Shown: piece by piece, positions 8,779-18,221 of the stretch
Position numbering within the stretch: position 1 is the first letter of the stretch
How the letters are laid out: every line of letters begins with the position of its first letter
DNA from: CAYNZP01 sp964401835
GTDB taxonomy: Bacteria; Planctomycetota; Phycisphaerae; SM23-33
NCBI GenBank assembly: GCA_964401835.1
Contig: CAYNZP010000006.1
Location: 1 to 64,000, forward strand
Length of the DNA stretch: 64,000 nucleotides
Direction of reading: 5' to 3'
Position numbers and translations under genes: made by a program
The notes under the pieces: generated by a model
The model's input: the letters and a program-made list of their open reading frames with translations, nothing else
Database searches by the model: none
What the model was told of the DNA's origin: nothing

Positions 8779-10824
8779 CTATTTTTGAGCTCGCCTGCCT
8801 TTTGGGCCGGTTTTCTTTGGCGGCTTGCTTAGATAATCTTCCGAGCCGACTGCTACGGCTTCATCTTCTTTGAGCTCAGCAATACGGTCTCGCAGGCGGG
8901 CTGCCTTTTCAAACTCCATCTTCCGGGCTGCCTCGAGCATCTCGGCCTCCAGCTGCGTGATTAGCTCTGCCAGGTCGAATTCGTCCTCGGAGGCATTGAT
9001 AGCTTCTCGGGCTACTTTCCGCGCCCGTAGCTGGTCGGCCAATGCGGTGCGAATGGCCTTGCGGATGGTCTGCGGTTTGATGTTATGCTTCTCGTTGTAT
9101 TCAAGCTGCAATTCACGCCGGCGGGTAGTCTCATCGATGGCCCGCTTCATGGAATTCGTGATAGTGTCGCCATAGAGATACACCTGTGCGTTCACGTTTC
9201 TGGCGCACCGCCCTATCGTCTGGATTAGACTCGTAGCCGACCGCAGGAAGCCCTCCTTGTCCGCATCGAGAATCGCAACCAGCGACACCTCCGGCAAATC
9301 CAGGCCCTCACGCAGAAGATTAACGCCGATAAGAACATCAAACTTACCCTCACGCAGATCGCGAATGATATCCACACGTTCCAGCGTATCGATCTCGCTG
9401 TGGAGGTACTTGCAGCGGAAGCCCTCGTTCCGCATATATTCTGCCAGGTCTTCGCTGAGCCGTTTGGTCAGCGCCGTAACGAGCGTCCTCTCGCCAGCTG
9501 TGACACGTTTTGTAACTTCCTTCACAAGGTCTGCCACCTGTCCGCGGGCGGGCCTGACCTCCACAGCCGGGTCCACCAGACCCGTCGGACGAATGACCTG
9601 CTCGACAATCTCCCCGCCGGTCAGTTCCAGCTCGTAAGGCCCCGGTGTAGCAGAAACGAATACGACATTCTTCCAGAGATTCTCGAACTCCTCAAAACGC
9701 AGTGGCCGGTTATCCAAGGCACTCGGCAGACGGAAGCCGTGCTCGATAAGGACTTCCTTGCGAGACTTGTCCCCGTTGTACATCGCGCGAATCTGGGGGA
9801 TGGTAACGTGCGACTCATCTATTATCAGCAGGTAATCGTCGTTGAAGTAATCTATTAACGTATAAGGCTTTTGGCCCGGCTTGCGGCCGTCGAGATGGCG
9901 GGAATAGTTTTCGATGCCGCTGCAATAGCCGACCTCAGTCATCATCTCAATGTCATACCCGGTTCGTGCCGCCAGTCGCTGGGCCTCAAGAAGTTTGCCC
10001 TGATTCCGCAGCCGAATAAGCTGGTTTTCCAGCTCTTCCCTGATGGTCACCACAGACCTTTCGATAGCGTCTTCCGGCGCAACATAGTGCACAGCCGGGA
10101 ACACAAAAACCTGATCGGTACTGCTGAGGATTTCTCCGGTGGTCGGATTTATCAGATGCACCGCGTCGATCTGGTCGCCGAACATCTCAACCTGGTAGCC
10201 GAACTGCTCGTAGGCTGGATATATATCGACTGTATCGCCGCGGACGCGGAACTTGCCACGCTCAAAGTTGATATCGTTGCGTTCGTACTGAAGGTAAACA
10301 AGCGAACGCAAAAGCTCGTCACGTTCGACAGCCTCCCCGACACGAATCGGCACGATTGATTTTTTATATTCTTCCGGGCTGCCCAGGCCGAAGATGCACG
10401 AGACACTGGAGACGATGATGACGTCCTTTCTGGACGAGAGGCTTGTCGTAGAACTCAGCCGAAGCCGGTCGAGGTCGTCGTTGCGTGAGGCGTCTTTTTC
10501 TATGTATATATCTCGCTGAGGGATATATGCCTCGGGCTGGTAGTAGTCATAATAGCTGACGAAATACTCGACGGCATTTTCGGGGAACAGTTCCTTGAAC
10601 TCTTCATAAAGCTGGGCCGCGAGCGTTTTGTTGTGCGAGATGATAAGGGCGGGCTTTTGCAGCCGCTCTATGACGTTGGCCATGGTAAATGTCTTGCCGC
10701 TGCCTGTAACGCCCAGCAAGACGTTGCGGTTTTGTCCGGCCTGAAAGTTTTTTTCCAGTTGATCTATGGCGGCAGGCTGGTCACCGGCGGGCTTCATTTT
10801 CGAAATTACTTTAAGTTCTTTCAT
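8779..10824 (-). CDS. uvrB: Excinuclease ABC subunit B
   Basis: A 681-residue UvrB, the damage-verifying helicase-like subunit of nucleotide excision repair. The Walker A motif GVTGSGKT is at residues 38-45. The beta-hairpin region includes YYDYYQPEAYIP, and helicase motifs follow. A C-terminal UVR domain near AARKMEFEKAARLRDRI contacts UvrC. I start at the ATG at 10824, which gives the usual family length and begins just before MKPAGDQPAAI. The frame stays open upstream to 10929, but those 35 residues are not typical of UvrB. uvrA and uvrC are not in the window. Confidence 0.96.
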   Translation of the reverse strand: MKELKVISKMKPAGDQPAAIDQLEKNFQAGQNRNVLLGVTGSGKTFTMANVIERLQKPALIISHNKTLAAQLYEEFKELFPENAVEYFVSYYDYYQPEAYIPQRDIYIEKDASRNDDLDRLRLSSTTSLSSRKDVIIVSSVSCIFGLGSPEEYKKSIVPIRVGEAVERDELLRSLVYLQYERNDINFERGKFRVRGDTVDIYPAYEQFGYQVEMFGDQIDAVHLINPTTGEILSSTDQVFVFPAVHYVAPEDAIERSVVTIREELENQLIRLRNQGKLLEAQRLAARTGYDIEMMTEVGYCSGIENYSRHLDGRKPGQKPYTLIDYFNDDYLLIIDESHVTIPQIRAMYNGDKSRKEVLIEHGFRLPSALDNRPLRFEEFENLWKNVVFVSATPGPYELELTGGEIVEQVIRPTGLVDPAVEVRPARGQVADLVKEVTKRVTAGERTLVTALTKRLSEDLAEYMRNEGFRCKYLHSEIDTLERVDIIRDLREGKFDVLIGVNLLREGLDLPEVSLVAILDADKEGFLRSATSLIQTIGRCARNVNAQVYLYGDTITNSMKRAIDETTRRRELQLEYNEKHNIKPQTIRKAIRTALADQLRARKVAREAINASEDEFDLAELITQLEAEMLEAARKMEFEKAARLRDRIAELKEDEAVAVGSEDYLSKPPKKTGPKGRRAQK

Positions 10825-10962
10825 CAGGTAGCAGCTCTCTCGCACATTGTCGAATATTTCATTATACTTCACTGCCGACAAAAGAGGAACATCGGCCAGA
10901 AAAGATTCGAGTGTCCGTGGACTGCCCACGCGAACCTGTAGTTCCTGTAAGGTAGCAAAAAA

Positions 10963-11844
10963 ATGTTGTTTAATTTTCTAATACTGATTTTCGGCGTATT
11001 CGTATGCTCGACGGCAGTGATTATGATCAAACTGTCCGCCGTCCATCCCGCCCTGCTTGCGGCGTACAGGCTTTTGGTCGCGGCGGTAGTTCTTACGCCC
11101 ATGTTCATGCGCGACTTTTTGCGGCATCGCAGTATTTACACAAAAAAACATTTGTGGCGGATTGTGCTGCCCGGCGTGTTACTTGGCTTTCACTTTATCA
11201 CCTGGAACACGGGCGCAAGAATGACGCTGGCAGCCAACGCTTCACTGATTATCAACATGATGCCGGTCGTCATGCCATTTCTGCTTTTTGTGCTTGTCCG
11301 AGAGAAACCGACCCGCTACGAATGGCTGGGAACTGCCCTGGCACTGGTGGGCGTGGCGCTTCTTGCAGGGAAAGACCTTCACTTCAGCCAGGAAAGTTTC
11401 TTCGGCGATCTCGTCTGCGCCGGTTCCATGCTCTGCCTGACATCGTATCTTGCACTGGCAAGAAAGAACCGCGATTTTCCGAGCATCTGGCTGTACCTTG
11501 TCCCGCTTTACTTTGTAGCTTTTGTAGTATCCTTCGTCGTGTCGCTTTTCTTTGTAAGCCCGCTGGAAGTCAACTCCACTCGTGAAGCCGGGCTTATCGT
11601 GGCGCTGGGTTTGGGGCCGACAATCATCGGCCATTCAATCTTCAACTACTCAATGAAGCACATGAGGGGCCAAATAGTTACTCTCACGAATCTTTGCCAA
11701 TTCATCTTCGCGGGCATAATGGCGTATCTCGTGCTCAATGAAGTGCCCAGCTGGATGTTTTACATCGCGGCCGGCTTGGTGGCATTGGGAGTTTTTGTTA
11801 CGCTTCGCTCATATAAAAACAACGACAAAATTGGACTTCGCTAA
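10963..11844 (+). CDS. EamA/DMT-family transporter
   Basis: A 293-residue inner-membrane protein with about ten hydrophobic spans in two repeated halves, as in the drug/metabolite transporter (EamA) superfamily. The second half carries the characteristic GPTIIGHSIFNYSMKH and VTLTNLCQFIFAGIMAYLVLNE segments. The substrate cannot be read from sequence. It runs into the DNA glycosylase gene with only 5 bp between stop and start, so the two are probably cotranscribed. Confidence 0.85.
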   Translation: MLFNFLILIFGVFVCSTAVIMIKLSAVHPALLAAYRLLVAAVVLTPMFMRDFLRHRSIYTKKHLWRIVLPGVLLGFHFITWNTGARMTLAANASLIINMMPVVMPFLLFVLVREKPTRYEWLGTALALVGVALLAGKDLHFSQESFFGDLVCAGSMLCLTSYLALARKNRDFPSIWLYLVPLYFVAFVVSFVVSLFFVSPLEVNSTREAGLIVALGLGPTIIGHSIFNYSMKHMRGQIVTLTNLCQFIFAGIMAYLVLNEVPSWMFYIAAGLVALGVFVTLRSYKNNDKIGLR

Positions 11845-11849
11845 AGACC

Positions 11850-12536
11850 ATGGCAATAACTTCGCAAACATTGATGGAAATGTACAAGGCAATGCACGAA
11901 CGCTTCGGCCATCAGGACTGGTGGCCGGCCAGAGTCGAAAGCGACGATGGCGGCAAGTTCGAGATTTGTGTCGGTGCGATTCTCACACAGAACACCAACT
12001 GGACAAATGTCGAAAAGGCCCTGAACAATCTTCACGATGCCGGCTGTTTGAGCGTGGCCGCTTTAAACGAAATGTCACATGCCGAACTGGCTGAGCTTAT
12101 CCGCCCCGCCGGCTATTTCAACATAAAGGCCAAGCGTCTCAAGAATTTCATCGCACATGTGTATGAAACTTATGGCGAGGACATTGAGGGCTTTCTTGAC
12201 CGCAATATTTACACACTTCGAGAGGAACTTGTGGCCATAAACGGCATCGGTAAAGAGACAGCCGACAGCATGATTCTATACGCAGCCGGAAAGTGCACCT
12301 TCGTAGTCGATACCTACACGTATCGAATCATGTTAAGACACGGACTAATAGCACCCGAAGATGATTATGAGCAGATAAAGGAACTTTTCGAATCGAACCT
12401 GGCCAGCGATTTGGAATTGTTTAACGACTTCCACGCACAACTGGTAGCTGTCGGGAAGAACTTCTGCCGTCCCAGGGCACGCTGCGAGGGTTGCCCGCTG
12501 GAAATATTCCCCCATGACCCCGAAACCAACGATTAA
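11850..12536 (+). CDS. Endonuclease III-related HhH-GPD DNA glycosylase (MagIII-like)
   Basis: A 228-residue HhH-GPD protein. The helix-hairpin-helix is INGIGKETAD, and the conserved catalytic Asp is D154 in VVDTYTYRI. Where endonuclease III has its catalytic Lys in GVGRKTAN, this protein has Glu136, so beta-lyase activity is not expected and it should act as a monofunctional glycosylase. At the C-terminus only three cysteines remain (206, 212, 215), spaced X5 and X2; the fourth iron-sulfur ligand is absent. This fits the Helicobacter MagIII-type 3-methyladenine glycosylase group, though substrate is inference. Confidence 0.82.
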   Translation: MAITSQTLMEMYKAMHERFGHQDWWPARVESDDGGKFEICVGAILTQNTNWTNVEKALNNLHDAGCLSVAALNEMSHAELAELIRPAGYFNIKAKRLKNFIAHVYETYGEDIEGFLDRNIYTLREELVAINGIGKETADSMILYAAGKCTFVVDTYTYRIMLRHGLIAPEDDYEQIKELFESNLASDLELFNDFHAQLVAVGKNFCRPRARCEGCPLEIFPHDPETND

Positions 12537-12765
12537 CGCTACAATAGAAGGCGGCCAAAGAGCCGATTTAAGCCCATATCTAATGTTAGAAAACCACTTC
12601 TGAGAATTAACACTAATTTATGCGAATCTTAACCAACATTTTCTCGAAAAAATGACCGGAAAAGATTATCCTTTATGATGATAAAAGGATAAAAAATTTG
12701 GATTCGTGCGGCTAAGCCCATATTGCTGCCTCATACTTTTATATTTATCATACCGAAAGGGCAAG
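12537..12765 (+). other. Intergenic with AT-rich inverted repeat
   Basis: About 230 bp before the GH10-like gene. A perfect 9-bp inverted repeat lies at 12666-12674 (TTATCCTTT) and 12684-12692 (AAAGGATAA) with a 9-nt spacer. It is followed by A-runs rather than T-runs on the plus strand, so it may be an operator or leader hairpin rather than a terminator. I see no gene here. Confidence 0.4.
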
Positions 12766-14325
12766 ATGCTGCTTTTTGAAGCGTATCAAGACGGTAACGC
12801 CGTCCAGGAAATCGACTTGGCCGGCGCGCATGTGCTTGGACAGGATTCAATACCTGTTCGGGCTGATCTGGCCTGCTCTGACGGCCAGGTCTCCTGCGAA
12901 AAAAAAACTGCGGGGGCCTGTGGGCTGAACCTGCTCTGGCCTGCTGGAAAGTCCGGAACGTTTCTGCTGCCCACAACACGCCTTCCGGAACGCAAGAAAC
13001 CATACAACCTCAATATCGAGCTCGCACGCGCCCAGATGATGCGAATTGTGCAAAAACGCGAAGACTGGGGCCTATTCGACTTTGAAGAAGCAAAACCGCT
13101 AAATGATGAATTCAACCGTGTCAGGGCGATTTTTGTTGAAGCACTCAAGACCGAAGACCAGAACAAAGCATCCAAGCTGGCCGATAAGGCCTTGGCCCAA
13201 GGCGTTACACTCGGTGAGAAACTCGCGATTTTCCATGCAAATATTCTTTCCAAACGCCGTGCCAGTTCCACATCTCCCGGAGCGAGAACAGCTTTCGGCT
13301 GCTCCGTGGACCTTTTTGCAAATTCCGCCCAATATCAGGAAAAAATCAAGGATTCTTTTGATCTGTTAAGCCTTCCCATGCCCTGGAAACACATCGAGCC
13401 TAAGGAGCGGAACTATCAATTTGATCTTATTGACTCGTGGATCAATTTTGCCGCCCAGGCCAGAAAGCCCATATGCGGCGGACCATTATTGAGCTTCGAG
13501 CCGAATTGCCTCCCGGATTGGCTTTATATTTGGGAACACGATTTTGAAACTCTCCGCGACCTGGCTTACGAACACATACAGAACATTGTGCAGCGGTACG
13601 AACGTCAGGTTGCCGTCTGGAATGTCGCTTCCGGCCTGCATGCTTATAACAATTTCAATTTGAATTTTGAGCAGCTAATGGAACTAACACGAATGAGCTG
13701 CACGCTGGTCAAAAAGTTATCACCAAGGTCGCAGGTTCTCATCGAACTCGTGATGCCGTGGGGAGAATATTACGCACGCAATCAGCGGACAATCCCCCCA
13801 ATGCTGTATGCGGACATGGCTGTGCAAAGCGGAATTAAATTTGACGGCTTCGGAGTACAGTTGCAGATGGGTGTGCCCGTCGACGGCTATTACGTCCGGG
13901 ACCTGCTGCAGATAAGTGCGATGCTGGATGAGTTTGTTGGGCTTGGCAAGGCTGTCCACATAACGGCCTGCCAGGTGCCCTCAGATGTATCGCCCGACCC
14001 GTTGGATGCCTGGGAAGGCGAGGCGCCTGTTTCGGAGGCGGGCTATTGGCATAACAAATGGTCGCAGCGACTACAGGCAGAATGGCTGCAGGCGTTTTAC
14101 CGGATAGCCATGTCCAAACCTTATGTTGAATGTGTAACATGGCGAGACCTGGCTGACTATGTGGGACATCATCTGCCACACAGCGGTCTTTGCGACAATA
14201 ACCTCGAAGAAAAGCTGGCATACAAGGAGCTTCGAAATTATCGAACCCAGTTAATCGCGGAATTCCACAACAACAAAAACAACAATCATACAAAACAGAA
14301 CCAGACCACCGCAGCAAAAGAATAA
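12766..14325 (+). CDS. GH10-like protein lacking catalytic glutamates
   Basis: A 519-residue protein. Residues from about 180 to 480 resemble the glycoside hydrolase family 10 (xylanase) barrel, for example AVWNV..., GIKFDGFGVQLQM and GKAVHIT..QVPSD. The acid/base Glu expected in the WDVVNE-type motif is Gly290 (WNVASG), and the nucleophile Glu expected after HIT is Ala401. Both catalytic residues are therefore gone. The N-terminal 170 residues are not recognised and may bind carbohydrate. There is no signal peptide. The ATG at 12766 has GAAAGG upstream; a GTG at 12706 is less likely. Its TAA overlaps the next ATG. Confidence 0.7.
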   Translation: MLLFEAYQDGNAVQEIDLAGAHVLGQDSIPVRADLACSDGQVSCEKKTAGACGLNLLWPAGKSGTFLLPTTRLPERKKPYNLNIELARAQMMRIVQKREDWGLFDFEEAKPLNDEFNRVRAIFVEALKTEDQNKASKLADKALAQGVTLGEKLAIFHANILSKRRASSTSPGARTAFGCSVDLFANSAQYQEKIKDSFDLLSLPMPWKHIEPKERNYQFDLIDSWINFAAQARKPICGGPLLSFEPNCLPDWLYIWEHDFETLRDLAYEHIQNIVQRYERQVAVWNVASGLHAYNNFNLNFEQLMELTRMSCTLVKKLSPRSQVLIELVMPWGEYYARNQRTIPPMLYADMAVQSGIKFDGFGVQLQMGVPVDGYYVRDLLQISAMLDEFVGLGKAVHITACQVPSDVSPDPLDAWEGEAPVSEAGYWHNKWSQRLQAEWLQAFYRIAMSKPYVECVTWRDLADYVGHHLPHSGLCDNNLEEKLAYKELRNYRTQLIAEFHNNKNNNHTKQNQTTAAKE

Positions 14326-14732
14326 TGAATCGGCAAAGAAGCCAAAGATACGACTTCTCTTTCAACTCTAATAACATCAAAGCCATCATTGCAATTTGCA
14401 TACTTGCCGGAGCCTGGCTTTCCTTAAGTTCACTTTTCGGCCAAGTACGGATAGACGAAACTATTCCCGTCGATTACCAACGCATCTCCGCAGCCAGAGA
14501 AAAAATAGACCCAAACACTGCTTCAGTTGCATCGCTATGCCGGCTTCGCAAAATCGGAGAAGCAAAAGCACGTTCGATCATCGAATACCGGTCAGTTCAT
14601 GGTCCAAAGGCTTTCAAAAACGCCGAAGATCTCAGCAAGGTGAAAGGAATTGGCCCGGCCATCGTCAAGCTCAATTCAAGGGATATCGAGATTAAAACCC
14701 GGCGAAAAGGCCGGCTGCACAACTACCGGTAA
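14325..14732 (+). CDS. Membrane-anchored helix-hairpin-helix protein (ComEA-like)
   Basis: A 135-residue protein with one N-terminal membrane segment (about residues 20-38) and a soluble part holding two helix-hairpin-helix motifs. The motifs are around LCRLRKIGEAKARSI and LSKVKGIGPAIVKL, preceded by the DPNTAS phrase typical of ComEA. ComEA-type proteins bind DNA nonspecifically outside the inner membrane during uptake; that role here is inference. Its ATG overlaps the previous stop (TAATG), implying translational coupling to the GH10-like gene. Confidence 0.8.
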   Translation: MNRQRSQRYDFSFNSNNIKAIIAICILAGAWLSLSSLFGQVRIDETIPVDYQRISAAREKIDPNTASVASLCRLRKIGEAKARSIIEYRSVHGPKAFKNAEDLSKVKGIGPAIVKLNSRDIEIKTRRKGRLHNYR

Positions 14733-14792
14733 AGGAAACAATTCCGAAAAACTTCTTTTTCGTTTGCTGCTTTTTCTGTTAAAAATACCGCC

Positions 14793-15572
14793 ATGCCAAA
14801 GGAATCTAAATCGCCAGTACCGGAGCCGGATACTTACCGTTTCAATACGTTGAGGCCGTGGAACTCTCTTGTATTCATTCTCCCGCTTTTGATTTTTTTT
14901 CAGATAGGCGCCTTTTTCTGTGACGGGACAAAGTTGCTGGCCCCCTATCACCTCGGAAAGCTGCTTGAATATTTCGGTGCGACAGGCATTTATCTGCCCG
15001 CGATATTCATAGTTGTAGTGCTGCTGATTCAACATATAACACGCCGCGAAAACTGGCAAATCCAGCCGAAGTTATTTGCCGGCATGGTTTGCGAATCCAT
15101 CATCTGGATGGTGCCGCTTATCTGTCTTGGAGAGCTGACAGGAAAACTTATAGCACAGGCCGCATCGCTTCAGGCGTCTGGCGGTGGAGCGTTTCAGCAG
15201 GCCGTTGAAAAAATCGCTTCAAATGAAACATTCGAAGCGATTGTCGCGGCATTCGGCGCTGGCATTTATGAGGAATTCATCTTTCGACTGGTTCTGATAA
15301 GCTTATTTTTGTTCATTTTCGTCGATATCTTCGACCTCCGCAAAGACATCACCACCATTGCCGGCGTTATCGCGGCAGCTGTGCTTTTCAGCTTGTACCA
15401 TTTCTCTCTGGAGCAAATCGCGGATTTAGGGACATTCCCCTGGTCGCAGTTCATCTTTAGGGCAATGGCTGGAGTTTACCTCGGCGGGTTGTTCATTTAC
15501 CGCGGCTTTGGAATCGCTGTCGGCGCGCACATCTGCTACAACTTGTTTGTTGTAATCACTAAGGGTGCCTAA
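14793..15572 (+). CDS. CPBP-family intramembrane metalloprotease
   Basis: A 259-residue polytopic membrane protein of the CPBP (Abi/Rce1-like) family. The family motifs are present: EEFIFR with paired glutamates, then SLYHFS, then GAHICYN with the second conserved His and Asn. About seven hydrophobic segments are visible. Members cleave prenylated or membrane proteins or act in bacteriocin immunity; the substrate is unknown here. It follows the HhH gene by 60 bp on the same strand and converges on purC with 14 bp between. Confidence 0.85.
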   Translation: MPKESKSPVPEPDTYRFNTLRPWNSLVFILPLLIFFQIGAFFCDGTKLLAPYHLGKLLEYFGATGIYLPAIFIVVVLLIQHITRRENWQIQPKLFAGMVCESIIWMVPLICLGELTGKLIAQAASLQASGGGAFQQAVEKIASNETFEAIVAAFGAGIYEEFIFRLVLISLFLFIFVDIFDLRKDITTIAGVIAAAVLFSLYHFSLEQIADLGTFPWSQFIFRAMAGVYLGGLFIYRGFGIAVGAHICYNLFVVITKGA

Positions 15573-15586
15573 GCAAACCCGCTTAT

Positions 15587-16483
15587 CTATCCCCAGGGGA
15601 ACTTCTGGCCGGTCAGACTCGTAAAGGCCTCGATGTATTTTTCCCGGGTCTGCTGGACTATTTCAACAGGAAGCGGTGGTGCCGGCGGCTGGCGGTCGAA
15701 CTTGATCTTGTCCAGATAATCTCGGACAAACTGCTTGTCGTAGCTGGGCTGGCTCTTGCCGGGTTTGTAAATATCGGCCGGCCAGAATCGCGATGAATCT
15801 GGCGTCAGGACCTCATCGATAAGGATAATATCGCCGTTTTCGTCTTCGCCCCACTCGAATTTCGTATCGGCTACAATGATGCCCCTTTCGGCAGCATATG
15901 CACGGGCGCGTTTGTAAATTTCGATAGAGCGGTCGCGAAGCTGCGTCATCACATCTTCACCGGCAATCTCGCATGCCTTCTCGAAAGAAACGTTAATATC
16001 GTGGTCTCCTTCGTCAGCCTTGGTCGACGGCGTGAAGATGGGCTCGGGCAGTTCACTGCACTGCTTGAGTCCCTCAGGAAGCGGCGATCCGCATACTGTG
16101 CCCTTTTCCTTGTATTCGCGCCAACCGCTGCCGGCCAGGTATCCGCGAACAATGCACTCTATCGGAAACGGCTTAGCCTTTTTGCACAGCATGAAACGCC
16201 CGTCGAGTTCTTCGTTGCGGCAATCTTCCGGCAGGTCCTTCAGAGACACTGAAACCATGTGGTTCGGCGTAACCTCTTCAAGGAAGTTCAGCCAGAACGC
16301 ACTGAGCTGGGTCAGGACTCTGCCCTTGTCAGGAATGCCGTTGGGCATAACCACGTCGTATGCGCTTATGCGGTCGGTTGCGACCAGAAGCAGGTGATCG
16401 GACAATTCGTAGATATCGCGAACCTTGCCCGTACGTTTTGGATAATTGCCTATTGACGTTGTAAGTAGCGCTGTTGATTTCAT
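15587..16483 (-). CDS. purC: Phosphoribosylaminoimidazole-succinocarboxamide synthase
   Basis: A 298-residue SAICAR synthetase of the longer, yeast-Ade1-like type. It joins aspartate to CAIR in purine synthesis. Motifs: GKVRDIYEL at the nucleotide-binding start, RISAYDVVMPNGIPDKGRVLTQ, ECIVRGYLAGSGW, and TKFEWG with DEVLTPDSSRFW. I start at the ATG at 16483; the frame is open to 16582, but the extra 33 residues are not family-like. It is divergent from xseA. Confidence 0.95.
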   Translation of the reverse strand: MKSTALLTTSIGNYPKRTGKVRDIYELSDHLLLVATDRISAYDVVMPNGIPDKGRVLTQLSAFWLNFLEEVTPNHMVSVSLKDLPEDCRNEELDGRFMLCKKAKPFPIECIVRGYLAGSGWREYKEKGTVCGSPLPEGLKQCSELPEPIFTPSTKADEGDHDINVSFEKACEIAGEDVMTQLRDRSIEIYKRARAYAAERGIIVADTKFEWGEDENGDIILIDEVLTPDSSRFWPADIYKPGKSQPSYDKQFVRDYLDKIKFDRQPPAPPLPVEIVQQTREKYIEAFTSLTGQKFPWG

Positions 16484-16603
16484 AATAGCTGATTTTTTAC
16501 ACGCAAGAGGAGCCGAGGTCAAGTCTATGTATTCAGCGAGGCATGGCATCAAATCAGTGATAACGTGAAATAAGCCTGACACTTGTGTAGAATGCTTCTG
16601 GAT

Positions 16604-18190
16604 ATGGCAGATAAAAAATTACCATTTTTTGACGTTTCCAAAGCGCGAGGGCCCAGAAGTGGCCCGGACGTAGGCAAATCCAAGCCGGTCAAGACTTCCG
16701 GCAAAAGCCCATCTCAGCCTATGTCCGTCTCGCTGCTTATTACCCGGATAAAAGGTGCCCTTTCCGATGCTTTCCCAAAACGCATCAGCGTCGTCGGTGA
16801 GCTCAGCAATTTTAAACTTCACACATCCGGCCACATGTACTTCCGGCTAAAAGACGCTAACGCTGCTATAGATGCCGCGATGTTCCGATCGTCAGCATCG
16901 AAGCTGAAATTCAGGCCGACCGACGGCATGGAAGTTGTCGTCACCGGCCGAGTGGACGTCTATGACGCACGGGGGCAATTGCAGCTGTACGCCGAGTCCA
17001 TGACCCCTAAAGGCGAGGGGGCACTAGAGCTGGCATTTAGGCAACTGAAGGAAAAACTGGAAAAAGAAGGTCTGTTCGACCCGGAAAAGAAAAAGCCCAT
17101 CCCAGCCATCCCGCGGGCTCTTGGCTTGGTAACAAGCCCGACAGGGGCAGCCGTTCGTGACATCCGCCGAACATTGGCCCGCCGCTGGCCGGGAGCGGAG
17201 GTTTATCTGGTCCCTACATTGGTCCAGGGCGAAGGTGCAGCTGAAAGTGTAGCTCAGGGCGTTCGCTTGCTGGACGCCAACGCCGGAAAATTCGGAATCG
17301 ACACGATAATCGTATCCCGCGGCGGAGGCAGCATGGAAGACCTGTGGGCATTCAACGAGGAAGTAGTCGCCCGCGCGATATTTGCTGCGAGCGTTCCTGT
17401 TATTTCCGGCGTCGGCCATGAGGTGGACGTAACGATAAGCGACCTTGTAGCAGACGTTCGAGCCGCCACCCCCACCGCCGCTGCCGAACTGGCTGTTCCC
17501 GATAAAAACGAAATCGCACGGCATATAGAGCACCTTTCAGGAAGATTGCGCAGCCGGGTTCTGCATGAATATCGTGCAGCTTCTGCCGGATTGGACGCGA
17601 TTGGGCGAAGCGTGGTTTTTCGTGACCCGATGTCAAGACTGCGCAGTTTTATCCAGAGAATCGATGAACTCGGCCATCGTCTTCGAGCTTCAGTAGGTGA
17701 GAGCCTTTCACTACGACGAAAGCTCCTCGAACCCATAGCCCACCGCCTGGCAGCACTGCACCCAGCCCGTTTGCACGAAAGGGCCAAGGGACAGATCGAA
17801 AAACTCAAAAGCCGCCTGAGATGGGCCCTTGGCGCACGCAGCAAGCGAGCGGGAGACAAGCTTTCACAAATTCAACGGCGGCTGGAGGCGAGGCATCCAC
17901 GAATTGCTCTCAACCTTGCAAAACAACGCGTCGATGGCATGGCCCGCCAACTTGAGGCCTTGAGCTATCGCAGCGTGCTTAAACGCGGCTTTAATGTAAC
18001 ACGAGGACCCGACGGACAAATTATCCGCTCGGTAAAAGATGCAAAAATCGGAGAACTTGTCGAAACACAACTTTTCGACGGAGAATTTACGTCACAGGTT
18101 AAACAGGTCGGAAAGACAAAGAGGCAATCTCCCAAAAAGGCAGCGAAAAAGACCAAAAAAACTGATGATAACCCGACACTATTTGATTAG
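16604..18190 (+). CDS. xseA: Exodeoxyribonuclease VII large subunit
   Basis: A 528-residue XseA. An N-terminal OB-fold begins near MSVSLLITRIKGAL and carries LSNFKLHTSGHMYFRLKD. The catalytic core follows, with GLVTSPTGAAVRDI and SRGGGSMEDLWAFNEE, then GVGHEVDVTISDLVAD and a long coiled-coil region. The tail is basic. Together with XseB it degrades single-stranded DNA to oligonucleotides. The start is uncertain: ATGs at 16592 and 16604 and a TTG at 16583 are in frame, none with a clear ribosome binding site. xseB follows 31 bp downstream. Confidence 0.95.
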   Translation: MADKKLPFFDVSKARGPRSGPDVGKSKPVKTSGKSPSQPMSVSLLITRIKGALSDAFPKRISVVGELSNFKLHTSGHMYFRLKDANAAIDAAMFRSSASKLKFRPTDGMEVVVTGRVDVYDARGQLQLYAESMTPKGEGALELAFRQLKEKLEKEGLFDPEKKKPIPAIPRALGLVTSPTGAAVRDIRRTLARRWPGAEVYLVPTLVQGEGAAESVAQGVRLLDANAGKFGIDTIIVSRGGGSMEDLWAFNEEVVARAIFAASVPVISGVGHEVDVTISDLVADVRAATPTAAAELAVPDKNEIARHIEHLSGRLRSRVLHEYRAASAGLDAIGRSVVFRDPMSRLRSFIQRIDELGHRLRASVGESLSLRRKLLEPIAHRLAALHPARLHERAKGQIEKLKSRLRWALGARSKRAGDKLSQIQRRLEARHPRIALNLAKQRVDGMARQLEALSYRSVLKRGFNVTRGPDGQIIRSVKDAKIGELVETQLFDGEFTSQVKQVGKTKRQSPKKAAKKTKKTDDNPTLFD

Positions 18191-18221
18191 TGTCTCTAGC
18201 TAAATGGTGAAGGAAGACGAA

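Noticed and set aside
10825..10929. Longer uvrB N-terminus
   Set aside because: The 35 additional residues are not typical of UvrB; the conserved protein begins at the ATG at 10824.
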